In this document: in pieces, positions 1 to 7,572 of the stretch
Layout: every line of letters begins with the position of its first letter
Position numbering within the stretch: the stretch's first letter is position 1
NCBI GenBank assembly: GCA_964385645.1
Contig: CAYLPT010000228.1
Span: 1-8,398 of the forward strand
Origin: CAYLPT01 sp964385645
GTDB lineage: Bacteria; Armatimonadota; Hebobacteria; Hebobacterales; Hebobacteraceae
Length of the DNA stretch: 8,398 bases
Reading direction: 5' to 3'
The notes under the pieces: model-generated
Told to the model about the DNA's origin: nothing
Seen by the model: the letters and a program-made list of their open reading frames with translations, nothing else
The model's database searches: none
Made by a program: the position numbers and the translations under genes

Positions 1-2414
1 GGCCGGGGGACGGCGGCGCCCGGGGGAATCTCGATGGTGTGGGTGGTGCGCTCGGCGGGGGCGCTGCGGAGGGCCTTGGCGAACTGGCGCAGGCGGGCGG
101 CGACGCGGCCGTGGATGGTGTCGGAATCGTGTGGTGAGCCGGCGGGCAGGCCGGTGAGGATCTCGATCCCCTCGTCCACGTGAGAGACGGCCCAGATGCG
201 GAACTTGCCCTCCGCGGCGGCCTCGACGACCTCCGGCCGGAGCATGAGGTTGGTGACGTTCTGGCGGGGGATGACGACGCCCTGGTCGCCGGTGAGGCCC
301 TTGAGCTTGCACGTGGAGTAGAAGCCCTCGATCTTCTGATTGATGCCGCCGACGGGCTGCACGTTCCCATACTGGTCCACGGAGCCGGTGACGGCGATGC
401 CCTGCCGGATGGGCGCGCCGGAGAGGGCGGAGAGGATGGCGTAGAGCTCGGCGCAGGAGGCGGAGTCTCCCTCCACGAGGTCGTAGGACTGCTCGAAGCA
501 GAGGGTGGCGGAGAGGGAGAGGGGGGACTCGTCGCCATAGGTGCCAGCGAGGTAGCCGCTCAGGATCATCACGGCCTTGTGGTGAATGTCGCCGCTGAGG
601 CGGGCCTCGCGCTCGATGTTGATGACGCCGGCGCGGCCCGGGCTGATGCGGGCGGTGATGCGGCTGGGCCGGCCGAACCAGTAGTCGCCCACGTCGAGGA
701 CGGAGAGGGCGTTGACCTGGGCGAGGGCGGAGCCGGCCACCTCCACGCGGAGGTCGCCGCGGGCGATGTACTCGAAGAGTCGGTCCTCGAGGCGGCGGGA
801 TCGGTACTCCTTGTGCTCCAGGGCGCGGGCGACATGGTCGGCGGTGATGAACTCGCCGTCCTCGCGCTCAGCCCAGTAGTTGGTCTCGGCGAGCAGGTCG
901 GCGATGGCGGCGAAGCGGGTGGAGAGCTTGCCCTGGTCATCGGCGAGCCGGCGGCCGTAGTCTATGACCTGGGCGGCGGCCTCCCGGGTGAGGTGGCGGA
1001 AGCCCTGGGCTCGGCAGTGGGTGGCGATGAAGGCGGCGTAGTCGCGGGCGCCATCGTCGGCGGCGGGCATGTCCACGTCGAAGTCGGCCTTCACCTTGAA
1101 CAGCTTGCGAAAGTCCTCATCGTAGTGGTAGAGCAGGAAGTAGAGCAGGGGGGAGCCGATGAGGATCACCTTGACATCCAGGGGGATGGGATCCGGCCGG
1201 AGAGTGGCGGCGGGCAGGGCGGCCCACTGCTCGGCCATGTTCTCGATGGTCGCCTCCCGGCTCCGGAGGCAGCGCTTGAGGGCGTCCCAGGCGAAGAGGC
1301 TGGTGAGCATGTCGAGGGCGTTGAGGATCAGAAAGCCGCCGTTGGCGCGGTGAACCGCACCCGGCTTGATGAGCGTGAAGTCGGTGACCGCGCCGCCCGC
1401 GATGGGCCGGTACTCGAGCCGGCCCACGAGGTTGTAGTAGGTGGGGCTCTGTTCGTAGACAACGGGCGCCCCGGCCTCGGGGCGGTTGGTCACGAGGACA
1501 TTGACCTGGTAGCGGTTGGGGGCCTCCTCACGGCTGCGGGGCGGCTGGGGCGGGGGCTCTCCGCCCCGGAGCTCCTGGAGGTTGGAGACGATGTCCTCGG
1601 CCATCCGCCGAAGGTAGGCGACGACGCCGGCGTTGTCCTGGTAGCGCTGCTGGAGCTCCTCGAACCGGGGGGCGATGACGAGCATGGCGATCTCGCGGTC
1701 CAGGGCCTCGAGGCGGCGCCGCGCCTCCTTCTCGAGGTTCCTGACCTGGGCGAGCGTCTCGCCGATGCGCTCCCGCAGTCGCTGCATCTTCTCGTTGATC
1801 TCGGCGCGCTGGTCCTCGGACAGCTTGTCGAAGTCCTCGCGGGAGAGGGGCCGGCCGTCGCGGAGGGGCGCGGTAATGAGGCCCATGGGGGTGGCCTGGA
1901 TCATGAGTCCCTCCTGGCGGGCCTCCTCGTCGAGGCGGCGCAGGAGTTCGTTGCGCTGCTGCTGGACATCGCCTACGGCCTCGTCTCGCTGCTGCTCGTA
2001 GCGCTCGCTCTCGAAGACGCGGGGTATCTCGTCCCGGCAGGCTCTGACGAGCTCGTCCACTGCGGCGCTGAAGCGGGGGCCCTCGCCGGCCGGCAGGCTT
2101 AGGGCGACGGGGCGCGCGGGGTCGTCGAAGTTGTAGACGTAGCACCAGTCGCCGGGGGTGGGCAGATCGGAGGCCGCCTCGCGCGCGCGCAGGGAGACCG
2201 AGAAATGCCGGCCGGTGCCGGGGGGGCCGGCGGCGTAGATGTTGTAGCCAGGGGTGGCAATGTGCAGGCCGAAATCGAGGGCCGCCATGGCCCGGCGCTG
2301 GCCGATGCTGTCGCCCAAGGGAGGCAGGTCGGCGGTGGTCTCGAAGTCGAGGCCCTCAGGGTCGGTGACGGCGCGGAGCTGGTCTGGCGTGAGCTCGAAG
2401 TCGTTCTCGGGCAC
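1..2414 (-). CDS. LonC/LonB-like Ser-Lys protease with AAA+ module (3' end outside the window)
   Basis: This is a cytoplasmic Lon-family (S16) peptidase of the AAA_32/LonC type; 804 residues are visible and probably only a few C-terminal ones are missing. A P-loop-like GPPGTGRHF lies at residues 63-71. A charged helical, coiled-coil-like insertion covers about 112-262. The second AAA part has HRANGGFLILN ending at N365, followed by FAWDALKRCLR and a sensor region (VKVILIGSPLLY). The protease domain starts near 560. The catalytic Ser is S651 in EGDSAS (codon 462-464) and the Lys is K694 in GGINQKIEGF (codon 333-335). Their 43-residue spacing equals that of E. coli Lon S679/K722. The P-loop reads GRH where GK[ST] is usual, and the Walker B acidic position appears to be N365. 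That recalls LonC, an ATP-independent relative known from Meiothermus, so ATPase activity is doubtful. The GTG start has GAGGAG six bases upstream, and family-like sequence begins soon after it. Family membership is confident; the LonC subtype is less so. Confidence 0.93.
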   Translation of the reverse strand, partial: MPENDFELTPDQLRAVTDPEGLDFETTADLPPLGDSIGQRRAMAALDFGLHIATPGYNIYAAGPPGTGRHFSVSLRAREAASDLPTPGDWCYVYNFDDPARPVALSLPAGEGPRFSAAVDELVRACRDEIPRVFESERYEQQRDEAVGDVQQQRNELLRRLDEEARQEGLMIQATPMGLITAPLRDGRPLSREDFDKLSEDQRAEINEKMQRLRERIGETLAQVRNLEKEARRRLEALDREIAMLVIAPRFEELQQRYQDNAGVVAYLRRMAEDIVSNLQELRGGEPPPQPPRSREEAPNRYQVNVLVTNRPEAGAPVVYEQSPTYYNLVGRLEYRPIAGGAVTDFTLIKPGAVHRANGGFLILNALDMLTSLFAWDALKRCLRSREATIENMAEQWAALPAATLRPDPIPLDVKVILIGSPLLYFLLYHYDEDFRKLFKVKADFDVDMPAADDGARDYAAFIATHCRAQGFRHLTREAAAQVIDYGRRLADDQGKLSTRFAAIADLLAETNYWAEREDGEFITADHVARALEHKEYRSRRLEDRLFEYIARGDLRVEVAGSALAQVNALSVLDVGDYWFGRPSRITARISPGRAGVINIEREARLSGDIHHKAVMILSGYLAGTYGDESPLSLSATLCFEQSYDLVEGDSASCAELYAILSALSGAPIRQGIAVTGSVDQYGNVQPVGGINQKIEGFYSTCKLKGLTGDQGVVIPRQNVTNLMLRPEVVEAAAEGKFRIWAVSHVDEGIEILTGLPAGSPHDSDTIHGRVAARLRQFAKALRSAPAERTTHTIEIPPGAAVPR

Positions 2415-2420
2415 GGCGGC

Positions 2421-2426
2421 CTCCTC
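2421..2426 (-). promoter_or_regulatory. Shine-Dalgarno site fixing the GTG start of the Lon-like gene
   Basis: GAGGAG on the minus strand lies six bases before GTG at 2414-2412. The reading frame stays open further upstream but there encodes low-complexity Pro/Arg/Glu-rich sequence unlike the family, so this site decides the start. Confidence 0.75.
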
Positions 2427-2499
2427 GCGCTGGGGCTCCCCCTCCTGGAGATGCGCCGGCGGAGTTGATTCGGGCCGGCGGCGGCGGAACCCTCCGTGC

Positions 2500-2593
2500 C
2501 CCGTGTGCGGGAAGGCGCCAAACAGACTGCCGGTGCTGCCGCCAGGGCGCCTCAGCGCGGCTGTCGAGGGCCCGATGGCGCGGTCGTCTGAGG
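2500..2593 (-). repeat. Cluster of inverted repeats between the permease and Lon-like genes
   Basis: Three inverted repeats fill much of the 183-base gap. In the order of minus-strand transcription they are as follows. CCTCAG/CTGAGG arms lie at 2588-2593 and 2550-2555. A perfect 7-bp AGGCGCC/GGCGCCT pair lies at 2513-2519 and 2546-2552; inside it CTG/CAG and CGG/CCG also pair around a 5-base loop (2534-2538), leaving a one-sided 7-base bulge (2520-2526). A small CCCG-TGTG-CGGG hairpin lies at 2500-2511. The first two share bases 2550-2552 and could not both form fully. No U-rich run follows any of them, so a standard intrinsic terminator is not supported. In sequence this GC-rich, part of it may be chance. 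Confidence 0.45.
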
Positions 2594-2597
2594 ATGG

Positions 2598-4178
2598 CTA
2601 GGCGGCCGCGTCGGCCTCCTCGAGCTCGCGCTCAGGGGGAGCGAGGCCCGCGGTCAGGGCGGCCTGGAGACGCCGGCGCTGGCGGCGCAGGAGCAGGCAC
2701 AGCGCGGCCGCCAGGAGCAACGACGCGCCGAGGGGATAGACCCCCAGGGGCAGGATCGCGTCGGCGCGCGCGGCGAGCTGGCTGCCGGCCAGGGGCGCGA
2801 CGGGGTCGAAGGCCAGGATGCAGCCGGCGATGGGGTCAGTGAGCAACAGCACGACCGCCGCGGGCGGCGGGATCCGCTGCCCGCCCCAGAGCCGCCAGGC
2901 CACCAGAGGCGGCCCCGCGAACACGAGCGCGACGAGCAGCGCGGCAACGGCCCGCCGCTGCCACTCGCGTGGGAGGAGTCGCCAGAAGGCAGCGAGCTGC
3001 GCCAGCAGGCAGGCAAGCCACACCCCTGAGATCAGACAAGCCAGCCCCAGCCCGACGCGCCAGGCCGGCACCCCCAGAGGCGGCCCCGCAAGCAGCCAGG
3101 CGACGGCCGAGCTCGACAGGAGCAACCCGGCCAGCAACATCACCCAACGGGCGCCAGCGCGGGGCCCGGCGCCCAGGAGCCCCTCCCGGAGGGGGAGCCG
3201 CCGGCCGGCGAGCGCCTGGTGGTCGCGCCGCCGCAGCCCCTGGGAGGCGAAGACCACGGCGGCGAGGACGAGGCCGGTCCCGAGGGAGAGGAGGGGCATG
3301 AGCAGGCTGTCCCAGGGGGGGCTCTCGGGGAGGGGCTGGTGGCTGATGGTTGCGCCGAGGGAGAGCGAGCTCATCATGAACGCGGCAGCGCTGAACCAGG
3401 CGCGCTGGGCGACGGGGCAGCGCCGGTGGGGGAGGCGGACGCGGTCGAGGGCGGAGTCGAGGAGGGCGGCGGCGAGCGGGAGGCACATCAGAGCGGTGGC
3501 GAGGCCGACCGGCAGGGGGAGCCGGAAGAAGGCGGGAGGGGTCTCCTGCTGGAGCATGGAGAGCGCGCCGGAGCCGCCGAGGGCGGCGAAGGGCGAGCGA
3601 CCGAAGGCCGCGGCGCGGCCAAAGAGGTCGAGCAGGAAGGCCGCCACGACGGCGAGCGGCACGGCCGCGATGGTGCGGCGAAAGAGGGCGCCGCTGAGCA
3701 GACCGATGGCGAGCGCGAGCAGCAGCCAGATGGCGGTGGCAAGGTAGGCGTGGCCGATCTCCTGCCAGGTGAGGCCGCCGAGGAAGAGGCAGATGACGGC
3801 GATGGGCACCGACAGGGTGAGGAAGGCGAGAACGATGGCGGCCGCGGCGGCGAGCTTGCTGCGCACGATCTGGCGGACCCTCACAGGTGCGGCGAGCAGG
3901 AGGTCCTCGGTCTTCTGCTCGCGCTCGGTGGTGATGGCGGCGGCGGCGAGGGCAGCGCCGACGAGTGCGAGCAGCGTCGCCTGGAGATGGGCGACTTGCC
4001 AGAAGGTATGCCGGCCCGCCTGCCACATGGGTTCGCCGGCCTGGCTGGCTAGCGCGATGGACACGCCGGCCCACAGCGCGAGCGCGAGCACATAGAGATT
4101 CTCGATGAGGAGCGCGGCGCGCGCGCGGAGGCTCTGGCGGAGCTCCTTGCGCAGCAGGGGCCAGCTCAGGGCTGCCAT
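2598..4178 (-). CDS. ABC-2 type transporter permease, large (about 12 membrane segments)
   Basis: This is the membrane subunit of an ABC exporter, 526 residues long. The N-terminal part carries the usual ABC-2 pattern: a first helix at about 25-46 and another at 67-85. After these comes a cytoplasmic stretch ITTEREQKTEDLLLAAPV (about 82-99) leading into RQIVRSKLAAA, the typical ATPase-contacting region. Further hydrophobic segments by eye are near 107-133, 145-166, 168-187, 221-241, 258-277, 289-312, 344-364, 374-398, 409-429 and 475-497. The C-terminus is a basic then acidic tail (RRQRRRLQ...ERELEEADAAA). NosY-type permeases have about six helices, so this protein is roughly double size. The ATG start has AGGGAG six bases upstream, sharing the last base of the ATPase stop codon, and the gap between the genes is 11 bases. 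The family is clear; the substrate is unknown. Confidence 0.92.
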   Translation of the reverse strand: MAALSWPLLRKELRQSLRARAALLIENLYVLALALWAGVSIALASQAGEPMWQAGRHTFWQVAHLQATLLALVGAALAAAAITTEREQKTEDLLLAAPVRVRQIVRSKLAAAAAIVLAFLTLSVPIAVICLFLGGLTWQEIGHAYLATAIWLLLALAIGLLSGALFRRTIAAVPLAVVAAFLLDLFGRAAAFGRSPFAALGGSGALSMLQQETPPAFFRLPLPVGLATALMCLPLAAALLDSALDRVRLPHRRCPVAQRAWFSAAAFMMSSLSLGATISHQPLPESPPWDSLLMPLLSLGTGLVLAAVVFASQGLRRRDHQALAGRRLPLREGLLGAGPRAGARWVMLLAGLLLSSSAVAWLLAGPPLGVPAWRVGLGLACLISGVWLACLLAQLAAFWRLLPREWQRRAVAALLVALVFAGPPLVAWRLWGGQRIPPPAAVVLLLTDPIAGCILAFDPVAPLAGSQLAARADAILPLGVYPLGASLLLAAALCLLLRRQRRRLQAALTAGLAPPERELEEADAAA

Positions 4179-4189
4179 GCGCGTCTCCC

Positions 4190-5134
4190 TCAGGCCAGTT
4201 CGCCGTGAGTCAGGCGGTGGTAGAGCTTCTCGAGATCGGCTCGCTCCTCGGAGACGTGGCCGATGCGGTAGCCGGCCCCGATGAGGCGGGCGAGCACCTC
4301 GGCCTGGGCCTCGTCGGAGTCGGGCAGACGGAGGTGCAGCTCGTCCGCGGAGATGGCGGCCTCGGCGACCTCCGGGAGGGCGCGGGTGAGTTGGGCGGCC
4401 TGGGCGAGGTCGGCGCCGAGGAGGCGAAGCCGCAGGAGGCGGGTGGGAGAGCCCTGGGCCATCAGCTCGGTCAGTGGCCCCGAGGCGCGGAGCCGGCCCG
4501 CCTCTATGATGCCCACTTGGTCGCAGATGTCGGCCAGCTCGAGCAGGATGTGGCTGGAGACGAAGACGGTCTTGCCCTCGTCGCCGAGGCGGCGCAAGAG
4601 GCGGCGCATCTCGTAGCGGCCCTTGGGGTCAACCCCGGAGGCCGGTTCGTCGAGGATCAGCACAGGGGGGTCGGGCAGGAGCGCGCGGGCGAGGCAGAGC
4701 CGCTGCTTCATGCCCCGCGACAGCCCCCCAACCAGGGCCTCCCGCTTGCCCTCCAGGTCACACAGGGACAGCACCTCGGCCATGCGCCGGGCCAGGGCTT
4801 CCCGCGGCAGCCGGTGGAGCTCCCCGAACAGCTCGAGGTACTCCCAGACGAGGAGGTGGTCGTAGAGGCCGAAGAAGTCGGGCATGTAGCCGATCTTGGC
4901 GCGCACCGACATAGGGTCCTCGGACAGGTCGTGGCCGGCCACCCAGGCGCGGCCCGCGGCCGGCTCCAGGAGCGTCGCCAGGACGCGGATGGTGGAGGTC
5001 TTGCCCGCGCCGTTGGGCCCGATGAAGCCGTAGACCACGCCGGCGGGGATCTCCAGGTCGAGGGAGTACACCGCGACGAGGGGGCCGTAGCGTACGGTCA
5101 GACCCTCGGTGCGGATCGCCGGCTGCGCGCTCAC
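4190..5134 (-). CDS. ABC transporter ATP-binding protein (ABC-2 exporter type)
   Basis: This is the ATPase subunit that should power the adjacent permease from the cytoplasmic face; 314 residues. Walker A is GPNGAGKTS at 39-47, the signature is LSRGMKQR at 138-145 (a common LSGGQ variant), Walker B is VLILDEP at 158-164 with catalytic E163, the D-loop is SGVDP at 166-170, and the H-loop is H195. All are intact, so it should be an active ATPase. The Q-loop position reads IGYMPD, with D86 where Gln is usual; I recall this in a subgroup of DrrA/NosF-like ATPases. Residues from about 220 on form the usual C-terminal extension, ending in YHRLTHGELA. The GTG start overlaps the stop of the upstream gene (GTGA) and has GAGGGGAG six bases upstream. 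The frame stays open upstream, but that part lies within the previous gene and lacks ABC features. Confidence 0.97.
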   Translation of the reverse strand: MSAQPAIRTEGLTVRYGPLVAVYSLDLEIPAGVVYGFIGPNGAGKTSTIRVLATLLEPAAGRAWVAGHDLSEDPMSVRAKIGYMPDFFGLYDHLLVWEYLELFGELHRLPREALARRMAEVLSLCDLEGKREALVGGLSRGMKQRLCLARALLPDPPVLILDEPASGVDPKGRYEMRRLLRRLGDEGKTVFVSSHILLELADICDQVGIIEAGRLRASGPLTELMAQGSPTRLLRLRLLGADLAQAAQLTRALPEVAEAAISADELHLRLPDSDEAQAEVLARLIGAGYRIGHVSEERADLEKLYHRLTHGELA

Positions 5135-7560
5135 GGGCGGCTCCCCTCGAAGCTCAGGTCGAGGTAGGTGAAGCGCGCGCGCCAGGCGGGCTCGGGGCCG
5201 CTCCAGGGCCACTCGTCGTCGGAGGGCATATCGTAGCCGACGGCCACCCAGCCCTCGGGCTGCTTGACGAAGCGGAGGGCGTCGGCGACCGCAACTTCGG
5301 TATGCCCGACGATGTCCTCGCGGAGGGTTTCCCAGCGACCCTCGCGCCAGTCGAACAGCCGCAGGTCCGGCCCGGGGGCGTGGTGGGCCCAGCGAGGCGC
5401 GCTGGCGTAGGCGTGGAGGGTGAGGGAGCACTCGGCGAGGGGCGCGGGGCCGATTGGGAGGGTGAATACCTGCGCCTCTGCGGTCGGGGGCTGGCCTGGC
5501 GCGAGGTAGATGCCGAGGTTCTGCACGCGCGAGGCGGCGACGCCGGCGGGGACGGCGAAGCGTCGGGCCCTGGGGGGAGAGATGGGGACCGCCAGCAGGT
5601 AGACGCGGCGCTCCTCCCGGTCGGCGCCGGGGCGCCGGATCGGGGACTCGCGAGCGCCCCAGCCGATGACCACCGGGTGGGCGAATAGGTCGGGGCTGGT
5701 GTCGAAGAGCTCCCGAAGGAAGGCGCCCTGCCCGCGGGGCCGCGACGTCGCGTTCCCCTGGAGCCAGTGGCTGAAGGGGCCGCAGGAGATAGGCAGGCCG
5801 TGCTCGTCGTCGAAGCGCTCCGGGGGGCCGAGCTGCAGCCTGAAGGCGGCGGTCTCGCCTGGGAGCAGCCGGCCGAGGGCGATGCTGCGCCAGCGGACGC
5901 CGACCATGACCTCGTCGAGCGGCTCGCCGAAGGTGTTGGTGACGCTGCCCACGAGCGCGTCCCCCTCGAGGCGGGCGGAGGCTGCCGCAGGACGAAGGTC
6001 CACCACACGGGCGGAGGCGAGGAAGCGCATGGCGCGCGGGCGCTGCCAGATGTTGGCGATGGAGATGGCGCCGCCCTCGGTCTCCTCGATCCAGGGCGGT
6101 CGGGCCTCGAGGGCGGTCGAGGAGAGCATGCTGGGGAATGGGGATTCCTCGGCTGGGGTGTGGAGCGCGGAGCCCGCGGGCGCACCGAAGGCCTGCGGGC
6201 CCTGGCCGCGGGGAAAGACGCCGAAGTAGGTGAGCTCAACGCCCTGGGGCAGGCCGGCTATGGTGGCGACGGCGGTCTGGGTGTAGAGCAGGTCGCGGCG
6301 GGGCAGGGTGGCGCGGAAGATGAGGGCGGCGGCTGCGAGGAAGAGGAAGACGGCGGCGGGCACGGTGAGCAGGAGCCACTCGCGGCGCCGGGCACGGCGG
6401 ACTATAAGGTAGTTGACGGGCCCGAGGACGATGGCGAAGAGGGCGAGCAGCGCGCAGACGGGCCACAGCGCGCTGCTGATGCGGGCGCGCTCGGGCACGA
6501 GGCTGTCTACGAACGGCTGGGGGTCGAGGTCGGCGACCCAGCCGGGCTCGGCGAAGCGCAGGAGCTGTTCCCAGGCGGCGGCGCGGGCGCGGTAGGCCGC
6601 CTCGGGCCTCGACCAGGCGAGGGCTGCGGGGTCGAAGGTGCAGGCGACGATGGCGGAGTTGAGGACCTGCGCGCGGATCACCAGGGGCAAGCCGTCCTCG
6701 GCTACCAGGGTGAAGTCGGCGCCCTGCTCTGTCTTGAGCGCGACGAGCGGCTCGAGCGCGCCGGCGCCGCGGGCCGCAGGAGCGAGCCAGCGCTGGAGCG
6801 CGGCGGGGGCGATGGGCGGGGTCCAGCCGATGGGCGTCACCCCAGCTAGCGGGCCGAGCAGGCGGGAGCCGCGGTTCGTCGCCAGCCCGGGCCCGGTGAC
6901 GAAGAGGCCGGCGCCCCAGGTGACGGCGCGGCCGAGGGCTTCCTGCACGTCGGCGGGCAGCTCGGCGAGCGCGAGGTTGTCGAGGATGACGTGGCTGACA
7001 GAATGGTAGCAGCGCCAGTCGCCGGGCAGCTCGGCGGGGGAGGGGTAGACCACGCTGCCGAGGGCGGCGCTGAGGAAGCCGAGCGCCTCGCGGCGTCGCG
7101 TGAGCACGAGGGTGACCGGGCCGGGCGCGTCGGGGATGCTCACGGCGCGGTAGACAGTGCGGCCGGGGCCGAGGTCAACCTCGACCTGGAGGATGCGGGC
7201 TTCGCGCGGGATGACCACTGGCAGGACGAGGGGGCGGTCTGCTGCGGGATGGGAGATGTGGAACACCGTGGTGCTCAGGGGGACGTGCGCGTCCGCCCGG
7301 CTGTAGCCGCGGCCGGGCCGGCGAACCAGTGAACGCATCGTCACGGACAGGAGAGTGTCGGGCTCAGGTGGTGGCAGGATGCGCAGGAAGATGGGGGCGT
7401 ACTCGGCAGGGACGACGTGTCCGTCGAAGCCGACGGAGACCTCGAGGGCCGACGGGCTACCGGGGGGCACTTGGGCGGCGCGGCATTGCGGCGCGGCGAG
7501 GAACAGCGCGGCGAGCGCCGCGAGACCGGTTGCGAGCGCGGGTGAGCGGCTCAGGCCCAT
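5131..7560 (-). CDS. Exported two-ectodomain membrane protein, likely ABC exporter partner
   Basis: I do not recognise a named family. The 809-residue protein begins with a signal peptide (about 1-29, hydrophobic 8-24, ending CRAAQ). The first extracytoplasmic region (30-360) contains an alpha/beta-looking stretch, HVILDNLALAELPADVQEAL then GLFVTGPG (190-225), like the glutamine-amidotransferase-like folds seen in some large exporter-associated proteins. Two membrane helices lie at about 364-387 and 395-416. Between them is the basic loop RRARRREW, so by the positive-inside rule the loop is cytoplasmic and both large regions face outward. The motif GPVNYLIVRR at the first helix end recurs, as I recall, in uncharacterised proteins beside ABC-2 operons. 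The C-terminal region (417-809) looks beta-rich, for example GSVTNTFGEPLDEVMVGV at 538-555. The start was chosen because the signal peptide begins there. It lacks a clear Shine-Dalgarno site, although the frame stays open to 8385. Overlap with the ATPase start suggests a common complex. Confidence 0.87.
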   Translation of the reverse strand: MGLSRSPALATGLAALAALFLAAPQCRAAQVPPGSPSALEVSVGFDGHVVPAEYAPIFLRILPPPEPDTLLSVTMRSLVRRPGRGYSRADAHVPLSTTVFHISHPAADRPLVLPVVIPREARILQVEVDLGPGRTVYRAVSIPDAPGPVTLVLTRRREALGFLSAALGSVVYPSPAELPGDWRCYHSVSHVILDNLALAELPADVQEALGRAVTWGAGLFVTGPGLATNRGSRLLGPLAGVTPIGWTPPIAPAALQRWLAPAARGAGALEPLVALKTEQGADFTLVAEDGLPLVIRAQVLNSAIVACTFDPAALAWSRPEAAYRARAAAWEQLLRFAEPGWVADLDPQPFVDSLVPERARISSALWPVCALLALFAIVLGPVNYLIVRRARRREWLLLTVPAAVFLFLAAAALIFRATLPRRDLLYTQTAVATIAGLPQGVELTYFGVFPRGQGPQAFGAPAGSALHTPAEESPFPSMLSSTALEARPPWIEETEGGAISIANIWQRPRAMRFLASARVVDLRPAAASARLEGDALVGSVTNTFGEPLDEVMVGVRWRSIALGRLLPGETAAFRLQLGPPERFDDEHGLPISCGPFSHWLQGNATSRPRGQGAFLRELFDTSPDLFAHPVVIGWGARESPIRRPGADREERRVYLLAVPISPPRARRFAVPAGVAASRVQNLGIYLAPGQPPTAEAQVFTLPIGPAPLAECSLTLHAYASAPRWAHHAPGPDLRLFDWREGRWETLREDIVGHTEVAVADALRFVKQPEGWVAVGYDMPSDDEWPWSGPEPAWRARFTYLDLSFEGSRP
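5141..5148 (-). promoter_or_regulatory. Shine-Dalgarno site fixing the GTG start of the ABC ATPase
   Basis: GAGGGGAG on the minus strand lies six bases before GTG at 5134-5132, inside the last codons of the upstream gene. With the GTGA stop/start overlap it indicates translational coupling of the two genes. Confidence 0.8.
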
Positions 7561-7572
7561 GCCCGGGTCTCT

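Noticed and set aside
180..2102. A 640-codon open frame on the plus strand
   Set aside because: It is exactly in register opposite the Lon-like gene. Its protein is low-complexity Gly/Ala/Glu/Val with no domain, whereas the minus strand carries full Lon motifs. High GC leaves few antisense stops.
2436..2450. CTCC/GGAG short inverted repeat just upstream of the Lon-like ribosome site
   Set aside because: A four-base stem with a seven-base loop is too weak and common to call a regulatory hairpin.
2818..4074. Several long open frames on both strands over the permease (for example 2836-4074 minus, 2818-3747 plus, 3219-4052 plus)
   Set aside because: Their translations are Arg/Pro/Ala- or Gly/Glu-rich without motifs. 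The permease frame alone has membrane helices and the ABC-2 signature.
4205..5167. A 320-codon plus-strand open frame opposite the ABC ATPase
   Set aside because: It is a shadow of a gene with intact Walker A, signature, Walker B and H-loop motifs.
5135..5431. N-terminal extension of the ABC ATPase to an upstream ATG at 5431
   Set aside because: It lies entirely within the preceding gene, is Arg/Pro-rich, and the GTG at 5134 has a strong ribosome site and the normal family N-terminus.
5154..6849. Open frames at 5154-6239 minus and 5767-6849 plus
   Set aside because: Both overlap the two-ectodomain protein gene and give Ser/Pro- or Gly/Glu-biased sequence typical of out-of-frame GC-rich reading.
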